DNA of 9,950 bases, from assembly GCA_020850915.1 (NCBI GenBank), contig JADZDV010000270.1, forward strand, positions 1 through 9,950, in the 5' to 3' direction. Positions 1 through 5,516 of this stretch are shown piece by piece (positions within the stretch are counted from its first letter, which is position 1; each line of letters opens with the position of its first letter). The DNA is from Chloroflexota bacterium. GTDB taxonomy: Bacteria; Chloroflexota; UBA6077; JADZDV01. Both the position numbers and the translations under genes were made by a program. The notes under the pieces were generated by a model that saw only the letters and a list, made by a program, of their open reading frames with translations, did no database searches and had not been told where the DNA came from.

Positions 1-428
1 ACCTGCTCCACCGCGGCCTTGAACTGCGCCGCGTCGAAGCTGGCGGCCGTGCCCTCCTCCACCACCGGGATGGCTGGGAACTCCTCGGCGTCGATGCCGG
101 AGATGTTGGCGTCAAAGCGACCGCTCACCAGCCGCATCTTGCGGTTGCGCGGGTTCAGGGTCATCTCGATGCGGGCGTCCTTCTCCTGGAGCGAGACCCA
201 CTCCGTCAGGAGTCTGGCCGGTAGGGTGATGGCGCCCTCCTCTTCCACCATCGCTCCAATGTAGATGGTGATCGCCATCTCGAGGTTCGTCGCCGCCAGC
301 TTGAGACGGCCGTCCTCGGTGGCGAGCAGCACGTTGGAGAGGACGGGCAGGGAGCTGCGCGTCGGCACGGCGCGCCCCACGATGGTCAGCGCGTCCAACA
401 GGTTCTTCTGCAGGCAGGAGAGCTTCAT
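1..428 (-). CDS. dnaN: DNA polymerase III subunit beta (sliding clamp), N-terminal part
   Basis: The sliding clamp is a ring-shaped dimer that encircles DNA and tethers the replicative polymerase. Reading the minus strand from the ATG at 428-426 gives an open frame of 142 codons that runs off the left edge, so this is only the first domain and the start of the second (the family is usually about 370 residues). It begins MKLSCLQKNLLDALTIVGRA and continues with the family hallmarks TRSSLPVLSN (about residues 23-32), LAATNLEM, EGAITLPARLL, and a GRFDANISGIDAEEFP segment that corresponds to the end of domain 1. A purine-rich GGAAGG lies 11 bases before the ATG on the coding strand, a loosely spaced ribosome binding site. 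The gene is divergent from the chemosensory operon, and no dnaA is visible in the window. Identity is very secure. The wording of the sequence resembles Chloroflexota DnaN, which is an inference from memory. Confidence 0.96.
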   Translation of the reverse strand, partial: MKLSCLQKNLLDALTIVGRAVPTRSSLPVLSNVLLATEDGRLKLAATNLEMAITIYIGAMVEEEGAITLPARLLTEWVSLQEKDARIEMTLNPRNRKMRLVSGRFDANISGIDAEEFPAIPVVEEGTAASFDAAQFKAAVEQ

Positions 429-501
429 CAGGGTGGAGGCCTTCCTTCCATCGTGGCTCCCAAGACAGATCCGTTAGACAGGGAGCGTTTCAACCAACCA
501 G

Positions 502-531
502 ACCCTACCTCCAAGCGCCCTTGCGCTACAA
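502..531 (-). promoter_or_regulatory. Weak candidate promoter for dnaN
   Basis: Reading the minus strand, TTGTAG (531-526) is followed after 18 bases by TAGGGT (507-502), a loose match to sigma-70-type -35 and -10 hexamers, about 75 bases upstream of the dnaN ATG. The -35 box overlaps the inverted repeat at 528-538. The matches are poor and this could be chance in a GC-rich region. Confidence 0.2.
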
Positions 532-538
532 GCCTTGT
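514..538. repeat. Two abutting short inverted repeats, operator-like
   Basis: Positions 514-527 read AGCGC-CCTT-GCGCT, a perfect 5-bp inverted repeat with a 4-base centre. Immediately adjoining at 528-538 is ACAAG-C-CTTGT, a second perfect 5-bp inverted repeat around one base. They lie between the two divergent genes and overlap the weak dnaN promoter candidate. They could be operators for a dimeric regulator, or chance. Confidence 0.3.
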
Positions 539-690
539 GCCGGCGCATGTGGCGCAATTGGAACTCAAGACCCCCTTCAGGCCCGTCAGGACCGCCACAA
601 ACCGCGCCAGGACTGTGCGACGCACGCGCGACGCACACCCGGCGACCGCCGCTGCCAGCGCTTTCTCACCACCTCGGACGGCAGCGGCCG

Positions 691-708
691 ACCACCCGTG
701 AGGGTGGT
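691..708 (+). promoter_or_regulatory. Perfect 7-bp hairpin with GTGA (GNRA) loop in the operon leader
   Basis: ACCACCC (691-697), loop GTGA (698-701) and GGGTGGT (702-708) form a perfect stem closed by a GNRA-class tetraloop when transcribed as plus-strand RNA. It lies about 115 bases before the first gene of the operon. No T-run follows, so it does not look like an intrinsic terminator. It may be a leader RNA element or an mRNA-stabilising structure, if transcription starts upstream of it. Confidence 0.45.
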
Positions 709-810
709 TCAGGCGCCCCGTTCAGGCTATCTCGCACCCGGCGCGCCCCGCGTTTTGGCTTCAGATCGAGCCGATGGAGGGCCGCCCCTGGGCTCTCTGC
801 AGCCAGACCT

Positions 811-816
811 AGGAGG
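811..816 (+). promoter_or_regulatory. Shine-Dalgarno of the first operon gene
   Basis: AGGAGG, a near-ideal anti-16S match, sits 6 bases before the GTG at 823. It fixes the start of the PilG-like gene there rather than at the much earlier in-frame TTG at 535, which has no ribosome binding site. GACC (806-809) could pair with GGTC (816-819), placing the core of this site in a small loop. Confidence 0.85.
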
Positions 817-822
817 GTCGGC

Positions 823-1257
823 GTGAGTGTTCCCTGCGTGTTGGTGGTGGACGATAGCCCCACCATCCAGAAGCTGGTTGAGATCACCCTTCGCCGGGAG
901 GGGATCCAGGTTGTTTTCGCCCACAACGGCATCACCACGCTGGCGGCCTTGACCCGACACCAGCCCGGCCTGATCGTGCTGGACATCATGCTGCCAGCCA
1001 TCAACGGGTTCCAGATCTGCCAGATCATCAAGCAGCATCCTCGCTGCCGCGGCATCCCGATCGTCATGCTGTCCGGCAAGGGCGGCACGGTGGCGAAGAC
1101 GCGAGGCCAGATGGTCGGCGCCGCCGAGTACCTGACCAAGCCGTTCTCACCTCAGGAGCTGCTCGCGGCAGTGCGCCGCAATCTCAAGGAGGCTTCGAGC
1201 GAGCCACCTGCCGCCGCGGCGCGCCTGTTGCCCGCCCCTATCGCCGCGGAGGTGTGA
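823..1257 (+). CDS. pilG: PilG-like single-domain response regulator
   Basis: A receiver domain that should accept phosphate from the HPt domains of the kinase encoded at 5509. It is 144 residues long from the GTG at 823 and carries the full receiver signature: acidic pair Asp10-Asp11 in VLVVDDSPT, phospho-acceptor Asp54 in LIVLDIMLP, Ser84 in the VMLSG switch position, Tyr103, and Lys106 in YLTKPF. The stretch KTRGQMVGAAEYLTKPF is characteristic of PilG-type regulators of twitching motility. There is no DNA-binding or enzymatic output domain. After the receiver (about residues 5-122) comes a short Ala/Pro-rich tail. In Pil-Chp systems PilG promotes pilus extension and cAMP signalling; in cyanobacteria the equivalent receiver is fused to a PATAN domain. 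It is the first gene of the operon, and its stop lies 2 bases before the preferred start of the next gene. The receiver identity is certain; the PilG assignment is likely. Confidence 0.9.
   Translation: MSVPCVLVVDDSPTIQKLVEITLRREGIQVVFAHNGITTLAALTRHQPGLIVLDIMLPAINGFQICQIIKQHPRCRGIPIVMLSGKGGTVAKTRGQMVGAAEYLTKPFSPQELLAAVRRNLKEASSEPPAAAARLLPAPIAAEV
1248..1252 (+). promoter_or_regulatory. Shine-Dalgarno deciding the start of the second operon gene
   Basis: GGAGG ends 7 bases before the GTG at 1260 but only 1 base before the in-frame GTG at 1254. Normal spacing favours 1260, although 1254 would give a 4-base GTGA overlap with the upstream stop. Confidence 0.7.
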
Positions 1258-1259
1258 GC

Positions 1260-2327
1260 GTGCAGACTGCCGTCTCCACCTCGCCGCTCCGCCTGCCCGC
1301 GCCAGACTTCGATCCTGGCGACCCGCGCGGCGAGGAGCCCCGCGCCGGTATCGAGCTGCTCGCGCGGCAGGCGTTCGACGGCCTGGCCGTCTTCGAAGCC
1401 GGGGACTGGACCGCGGAGATCCTCTTCCGCGGCGGCCAGATGGTGGCCGCGGGCCTGGCGGGGCCCGGCCGAGCCGACGTCTTCACCGGCGAAGCGGCGC
1501 TGGCCGCCCTGCTCCAGACGGGCGCGCCCTGGCTCTGGCGCGCCGCGCCCTTGCCAGACACCCTGCTCATCTGCCTGACCGGCCTCGGCGCCACGCCAGA
1601 ACCGAAGCTCTGCCGCTCCGTTGCCGACCTTCGCGGGCTCCTGCGCGACCTCGCGCTCCGCGGTCGCCCCGGCCTGCTGGAAGCGTCGGCCGGCGTCCGC
1701 TGGGGGCGCGTGCCGATCGCTCCCGGCCGCCTGCTTGGCTGCTGGTCCTCCTCCGTGCCGACGCTCCAGGCCGATCTGTCGCCGCTCGAAGCGGTCCTCC
1801 ACGAGCGGGCGCTGACCCTCTCCTGGTGGCCGGCGCTGGGCGCCGCGGCGCCGGTCATGAGCCTGCCGCCCCTCTCGAAGGCCAGCAGCGCCGGCAGTCA
1901 GGCCGTCCTGGAGCGCTGTCTGGTGTGGCTCTTCTCAGACTTCGAGGGCGCCTGGGCGCGCGATCGCGAGCGCGGCGCCAGCCCCGAAGCGCTCGTCGCC
2001 GCGCTGGACCTCCTGCTGGAGCGGATCCGACAGCTCGTCGGCATCCTCCAGCGGCACTGGTCCGAGAACCCGAAGGAGCTGGAGCTGCAGCTCAAGGCGC
2101 TGCGCGCGATCCGCGGACCGGCCGTCAAGCGGGTCGAGACGCACATCAGCGAGGCGAACGCCCGGCAGACCGGCGCCATTCTGGTCGAGCTGGTCTCCCA
2201 GGCGCTCGACCAGCTCGTCGAAGCCTGCCCGGAGGCGGCCGTGGCCGAGGCGTGCCGCCAGACCGCTGACGCCCTGGAGTCGGAGCTGCGCGCCCGGCTC
2301 GCCGCGCGGCCCAGAGGGAGCCACTGA
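1260..2327 (+). CDS. Uncharacterised protein, possible tandem DUF4388/PATAN-like modules plus helical C-terminus
   Basis: A 355-residue cytoplasmic-looking protein without signal peptide or membrane segment. I do not recognise a named family with certainty. Residues about 29-99 read like a degenerate DUF4388/PATAN module: GIELLARQAFDGLAVF, then EILFRGGQMVAA (a strand, a Gly turn and a strand), then an Ala/Leu helix and LWRAAPLPDTLL. Residues about 121-195 repeat the layout: LRGLLRDLALRGRPGLLEA, RWGRVPIAPGRLLG, a helix LSPLEAVLHERA, then LSWWPA. Residues about 215-350 are strongly helical and amphipathic, possibly a dimerisation bundle. PATAN domains occur at the N-terminus of cyanobacterial PatA and PixG, where a receiver follows in the same chain; here a separate receiver gene lies just upstream, which suggests a split output module. 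Start chosen at 1260 because GGAGG (1248-1252) is correctly spaced; 1254 (GTG, two residues longer) is the alternative. Its stop overlaps the next ATG by one base. Confidence 0.75.
   Translation: MQTAVSTSPLRLPAPDFDPGDPRGEEPRAGIELLARQAFDGLAVFEAGDWTAEILFRGGQMVAAGLAGPGRADVFTGEAALAALLQTGAPWLWRAAPLPDTLLICLTGLGATPEPKLCRSVADLRGLLRDLALRGRPGLLEASAGVRWGRVPIAPGRLLGCWSSSVPTLQADLSPLEAVLHERALTLSWWPALGAAAPVMSLPPLSKASSAGSQAVLERCLVWLFSDFEGAWARDRERGASPEALVAALDLLLERIRQLVGILQRHWSENPKELELQLKALRAIRGPAVKRVETHISEANARQTGAILVELVSQALDQLVEACPEAAVAEACRQTADALESELRARLAARPRGSH
2315..2320 (+). promoter_or_regulatory. Shine-Dalgarno favouring the coupled start at 2327
   Basis: AGGGAG lies 6 bases before the ATG at 2327, which overlaps the upstream stop as TGATG. 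A competing AGGAG at 2369-2373 lies 10 bases before the in-frame ATG at 2384, so both starts have a usable site. Confidence 0.55.
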
Positions 2328-2749
2328 TGCACGCAGTCACAACCAGCCCCACGTCCGGCCCTGGAGATAGGAGCAGCGCACAGATGAACAGCAAGAAGGT
2401 ACTGGTGGTTGACGATAGCCCCACGGAGCTGGCCGTGATGTCAGCCTTGCTGCAGCAGGAAGGCTTCGAGGTCATCACCGCGCGCGATGGCGATGACGCG
2501 CTCACCAAGCTGGACCAGGACCGCCCGGTGGTGGTCCTGCTAGACGTCATCATGCCCGGCAAGAACGGCTTCAGCCTCTGCCGGACCATTCGCTCCAACG
2601 CCGCCTACGGCCGGACGCCGATCATCCTCGTGACCTCCAAGAGCCAGGATTCCGACCGCTTCTGGGGTCTCAAGCAGGGCGCCAACGAGTACATCGTCAA
2701 GCCCTGGGATGCCCAGGGGCTCATCGCGGCCGTGCGGAGGTTCATGTGA
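2327..2749 (+). CDS. pilH: PilH-like single-domain response regulator
   Basis: A second stand-alone receiver, 140 residues from the ATG at 2327. Counting from 2327, the signature residues are Asp29-Asp30 in VLVVDDSPTE, phospho-acceptor Asp73 in VVLLDVIMP, Thr103 in ILVTSK, Tyr122, and Lys125 in YIVKPW. The segment WGLKQGANEYIVKP matches the PilH-type motif. In Pil-Chp systems PilH opposes PilG, acting in pilus retraction or as a phosphate sink, so the pair here would set the output balance. The first 19 residues are Ser/Thr/Pro-rich and outside the receiver fold; a start at 2384 (MNSKKVLVVDD, AGGAG 10 bases upstream) would give a compact 121-residue protein. I prefer 2327 because its ATG overlaps the previous stop (TGATG) with AGGGAG well placed, like the other close junctions in this operon. 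Its last codons overlap the following cheW start. Confidence 0.9.
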   Translation: MHAVTTSPTSGPGDRSSAQMNSKKVLVVDDSPTELAVMSALLQQEGFEVITARDGDDALTKLDQDRPVVVLLDVIMPGKNGFSLCRTIRSNAAYGRTPIILVTSKSQDSDRFWGLKQGANEYIVKPWDAQGLIAAVRRFM

Positions 2750-3252
2750 GCGAGAGCCAAACCTCCCTCCTGCCCATCCCGAGCTTGTGGGACGGCGAGC
2801 CCGCGCCGCCCCGCGGGCCGCAATACCTCACGTTCGACATCGGCGAGGCCACCTTCGCCCTGGCGCTCACCAGCGTGCGCGAAGTGGATCGTCTCCCCGT
2901 GGTAGCCACCGTGCCGCGGGTCCCTCCCTGGGTGCTCGGCGTGGTGAACCTGCGGGGCGAGCTGCTCTCCGCCGTGGATCTGGGCGCATTCCTGGGTCTG
3001 GACGCGCCGCGTCCTGGCCGCGAGGCGCGCATCGTTGCCTGCCGCGTGCCAGGCATGGAGGCCGGCCTGGTCGTCGAGTCGATGAGAGATATTCGAGAGA
3101 TCTCTGACGAGTCGTTGCGCCCCCCGAGCGGGCCGGTTGCTCACCGCGTGGCCCGCTATATCAGTGGTGTCCACGACGGCGAGGGTCGCGAGACGCTCGT
3201 GCTGGATGTCGCGCGTCTGCTCGGCGCGCCCGAGTTCAGGAGGTTTGCATGA
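2746..3252 (+). CDS. cheW: CheW/PilI-type chemotaxis adaptor
   Basis: A 168-residue CheW protein that couples chemoreceptors to the CheA-type kinase in signalling arrays. Residues 1-25 are a Pro-rich lead, and the CheW domain spans about 26-163: [20 protein letters not shown] (first strands), [20 protein letters not shown] with the conserved NLRG turn (Arg70) that contacts receptor and kinase, then [20 protein letters not shown] and the C-terminal [10 protein letters not shown]. The length is normal for the family. The GTG start at 2746 overlaps the pilH stop as GTGA, with GGAGG (2736-2740) 5 bases upstream. The position between pilH and the MCP matches pilI in Pil-Chp clusters and pixI in cyanobacterial ones. 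Only this and the kinase's own CheW domain are seen here. Confidence 0.95.
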   Translation: MSESQTSLLPIPSLWDGEPAPPRGPQYLTFDIGEATFALALTSVREVDRLPVVATVPRVPPWVLGVVNLRGELLSAVDLGAFLGLDAPRPGREARIVACRVPGMEAGLVVESMRDIREISDESLRPPSGPVAHRVARYISGVHDGEGRETLVLDVARLLGAPEFRRFA

Positions 3253-5516
3253 GAGTACACGGCGCAGCCCTCCGTCCCCTCCGGTCGACCCTGCCGGCGC
3301 TGGGCGGCTTCCGGTGGCTCGGGATCGCGGACTGGACGCTGTCCACCAGGCTGGCCGTCCTGATGTCCCTGGTGGCAACGGTCGCCATTGGCGTCTCGAT
3401 CGCCAGCGGCGACGCTCGCATGCGGGCCGACCTGGCCACCAGCCAGCGTACGGCGCTCCTACGCGCCGCGCGCGACACGGCCGCCCGGATCGACGCCCGC
3501 CTGCTGGAGCGGCTCGCTACGATCCAGACACTCGCTCGGGCGCCGCAGATCGCCCGCTACGTCTCCGACACCTCCAGCGCCAGGCCCCAGGACCTGGCTG
3601 ACGTCCGCGCAACGCTCCGTAGCCTGAACGAGCTAGAGACCTTCTTTGACGGCGCCTACATCGTGGACGCGAAAGGCCAGGCGTTGCTCTCCGCGGGCAA
3701 TCCGCTCAACGTCAATCTCGGGGACCGCGCGTTCTTCACCCAGATCACCACCAGGGACGGCAAACCAGCCGTATCAGACGTCGAACTGACCGCCGCGACT
3801 GGCAAGCGCGTGCTCTACTACGGCGCGCCCCTCCGCGGCGATAGCCTGGACGTCAGGGCCGTGCTCGTCCTGCGCGTTCTGATGGACGATATCGACACGC
3901 TGGTGGACGGCGACAAGGGCCGCGTTGGCGACCTGACATACGGCACGCTCTGGGATCGCAACGCCATCCGCCTCCACAGCGGCCTGGATCCCGCGCAGGA
4001 CCTCACTACCGCCGGCCCCCTGTCCGCGGACGTCCAGACCCGCCTGAGAGCCAGCCTCCGCCTGCCCAACGACCGCGCCGTCACCGGCTCGGATGCCGCC
4101 CTGGCCGCTCGCATCGCCGAGACAAGAACCAACCAGGACTTCACCCTGAACGGACGGGACGGTGCCACCATCGTGGCGTCCCAGCCGCTCGCCAACGTCC
4201 CCTGGGTCTACACCATCCAGCAGCCCGAATCAGCCGCGCTCGCCGCGCTGAACGCGTCCACCGGCCTCTCCTGGATGATCTTCGCCCTCGCCGTGCTCGC
4301 AACGCTCGGCGTGAGCCTGGCGCTCTCCAGGCTCGTCGTCAGGCCGCTGAACGACCTCCAGCGCGTGGCGAACGCCATTCGCGGCGGCGATTACAGCGCC
4401 CGCGCCGCGGCTCCTGGCAAGGATGAGATCGGCCAGGTGGCCGCCTCGCTCAACCGGATGCTGGACGAGGTCACCGGCCTCATCCAGACCCGAGACGAGC
4501 GCGACCGCATCCAGCAGCAGATCATCAAGCTGCTGGGTGAAGTCTCCAGCGCGGCAGAGGGCGACCTGACCGTCGAGGCGGAAGTGACCGACGGCGAGCT
4601 TGGCTCGGTCGCGGACGCTTTCAACTACATGGTCAGCGAGCTGCGCCGGATCATCGAGAACGTCAACGACACGACGGTCAAGCTCAACAGCTCCACCGGT
4701 GAGATTCTCGCCGCGTCGAGCTTGCTGGTCCGCGGCGCCACCACCCAGGCGCGCCAGATCGCGGACGTCACCCGCAACGTGGACGACCTCTCGCAGTCGA
4801 TCAGCGTCGTCGCCGAGCGCGCCCTCCAGGGCTCCGAGGTGGCCCAGGCCGCCCGGGTCCACGCCCAGCGCGGGCGAGAAGCGGTTCGCGGCACCGTCGA
4901 GGGCATGCAGCGCATCCGGGCCCAGGCCCGCTCCACCGCCAAGCAGATCAAGCGCCTCGGCGAGAGCTCCCAGGAGATCGGCCAGATCGTCGAGATCATC
5001 GAGGGCATCGCCGAGCAGACCAACCTCCTCGCCCTGAACGCCGCCATCCAGGCGGCCATGGCTGGCGAGCATGGGCGCGGCTTCGCCGTCGTCGCGGACG
5101 AAGTCCGCCGCCTGTCCGAGCGAGCCGCCACCAGCGCGAACCAGATCTCCACTCTGGTCAAGAGCATCCAGGCGGAGACGGCGGAGTCCGTCATCGCTAT
5201 GGAGAGCAGCACCAGGGAAGTGGTCGAGGGCTCGCGCCTGACTGACCTCGCGGGCCGCTCGTTGGACTCGCTAGACGGCGTCGTCCAGCAGCTCGCGGAG
5301 CTGAGCGCCATGATCTCCAGCGCTGCCGATCAGCAGGCCGCGGCGGCGCGCAGCATCGCTCGCTCCATGTCGGAGATCTCAGAAGCCACCCAGACCACCA
5401 GCGTGGGCAGCCAGCAGACCGCTGACTCCGTGGGATACCTGGCCCGGCTCTCGGAACAGCTCCGCTCCTCCGTCGCCACGTTCAGGCTCTCCCAGCATGA
5501 GGGCAGCCATGCATAA
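3249..5516 (+). CDS. pilJ: PilJ-like methyl-accepting chemotaxis protein with dCache-like sensor
   Basis: A 755-residue transmembrane chemoreceptor. In order: cytoplasmic lead (1-34); TM1 (about 35-53); an extracellular region of about 280 residues with dCache_1-like features, including [10 protein letters not shown] with Arg160, KPAVSDVEL, a [12 protein letters not shown] strand pair and [19 protein letters not shown]2 (about 340-361); a first HAMP (about 362-413) and a second HAMP (about 424-473); then the coiled-coil signalling domain. The hairpin tip reads [19 protein letters not shown] (589-607) followed by [18 protein letters not shown]. The Gln601 in AIQAAMAG, where classical receptors have AIEAA, is typical of PilJ. 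The C-terminal QQLAEL...SVATFRL stretch also resembles PilJ. The sensor differs from the PilJ N-terminal domain of Pseudomonas. There is no CheR-binding pentapeptide at the C-terminus, and no cheR or cheB in this window. The ATG at 3249 overlaps the cheW stop (ATGA), with AGGAGG at 3238-3243. The ligand is unknown. Confidence 0.93.
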   Translation: MRVHGAALRPLRSTLPALGGFRWLGIADWTLSTRLAVLMSLVATVAIGVSIASGDARMRADLATSQRTALLRAARDTAARIDARLLERLATIQTLARAPQIARYVSDTSSARPQDLADVRATLRSLNELETFFDGAYIVDAKGQALLSAGNPLNVNLGDRAFFTQITTRDGKPAVSDVELTAATGKRVLYYGAPLRGDSLDVRAVLVLRVLMDDIDTLVDGDKGRVGDLTYGTLWDRNAIRLHSGLDPAQDLTTAGPLSADVQTRLRASLRLPNDRAVTGSDAALAARIAETRTNQDFTLNGRDGATIVASQPLANVPWVYTIQQPESAALAALNASTGLSWMIFALAVLATLGVSLALSRLVVRPLNDLQRVANAIRGGDYSARAAAPGKDEIGQVAASLNRMLDEVTGLIQTRDERDRIQQQIIKLLGEVSSAAEGDLTVEAEVTDGELGSVADAFNYMVSELRRIIENVNDTTVKLNSSTGEILAASSLLVRGATTQARQIADVTRNVDDLSQSISVVAERALQGSEVAQAARVHAQRGREAVRGTVEGMQRIRAQARSTAKQIKRLGESSQEIGQIVEIIEGIAEQTNLLALNAAIQAAMAGEHGRGFAVVADEVRRLSERAATSANQISTLVKSIQAETAESVIAMESSTREVVEGSRLTDLAGRSLDSLDGVVQQLAELSAMISSAADQQAAAARSIARSMSEISEATQTTSVGSQQTADSVGYLARLSEQLRSSVATFRLSQHEGSHA
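5499..5503 (+). promoter_or_regulatory. Shine-Dalgarno of the kinase gene, inside the MCP gene
   Basis: GAGGG lies 5 bases before the ATG at 5509 and inside the final codons of the MCP, implying translational coupling. An in-frame ATG at 5497 (four residues longer) lacks a good site. Confidence 0.6.

Larger units (their letters stand above)
429..822. other. Divergent intergenic region between dnaN and the chemosensory operon
   Basis: About 394 bases with no convincing gene. Open frames here are short or unsupported: they have no Shine-Dalgarno, give low-complexity Arg/Pro-rich products, and overlap each other. The region should hold the outward promoters of dnaN (minus) and of the pil-type operon (plus). 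I see two abutting short inverted repeats near 514-538, a strong hairpin at 691-708, short direct repeats (GCGACGCAC at 617-625 and 628-636; GTTCAGGC at 707-714 and 720-727), and the operon's ribosome binding site at 811-816. I find no DnaA-box-like TTATCCACA sequence, no tRNA, and no obvious terminator with a T-run. No plus-strand promoter was convincing. Confidence 0.8.

Noticed and set aside
617..636. GCGACGCAC direct repeat as a CRISPR-like or integration repeat
   Set aside because: Only two 9-base copies spaced 11 bases apart in GC-rich sequence, with no spacer structure, integrase or further copies.
691..760. c-di-GMP riboswitch or intrinsic terminator at the leader hairpin
   Set aside because: The conserved core of known c-di-GMP riboswitches is not present around the stem, and there is no T-run after it to support a terminator.
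535..822. Upstream extension of the PilG-like gene to an in-frame TTG at 535
   Set aside because: No ribosome binding site at 535; the added 96 residues are Arg/Pro/Ser-rich without any motif, while AGGAGG at 811-816 is ideally placed for the GTG at 823 where the receiver fold begins.
429..822. Replication origin beside dnaN
   Set aside because: No TTATCCACA-like DnaA boxes or AT-rich unwinding stretch could be seen, and dnaA is not adjacent in the window.
1152..1858. Minus-strand open frames opposite the second operon gene
   Set aside because: Two overlapping frames with Arg/Gly/Ala-rich products; the plus-strand gene has operon context, a Shine-Dalgarno and structured features.
850..2424. 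Identical 14-base GACGATAGCCCCAC in both receiver genes (850-863 and 2411-2424)
   Set aside because: Explained by the same conserved DDSPT-coding motif in paralogous receivers; too short to indicate recombination.
4230..5072. Minus-strand open frame of 280 codons opposite the MCP
   Set aside because: Antisense to the HAMP and signalling domains; the product is Asp/Gly/Leu-rich and repetitive, a mirror of the coiled-coil codons, with no ribosome binding site noticed.
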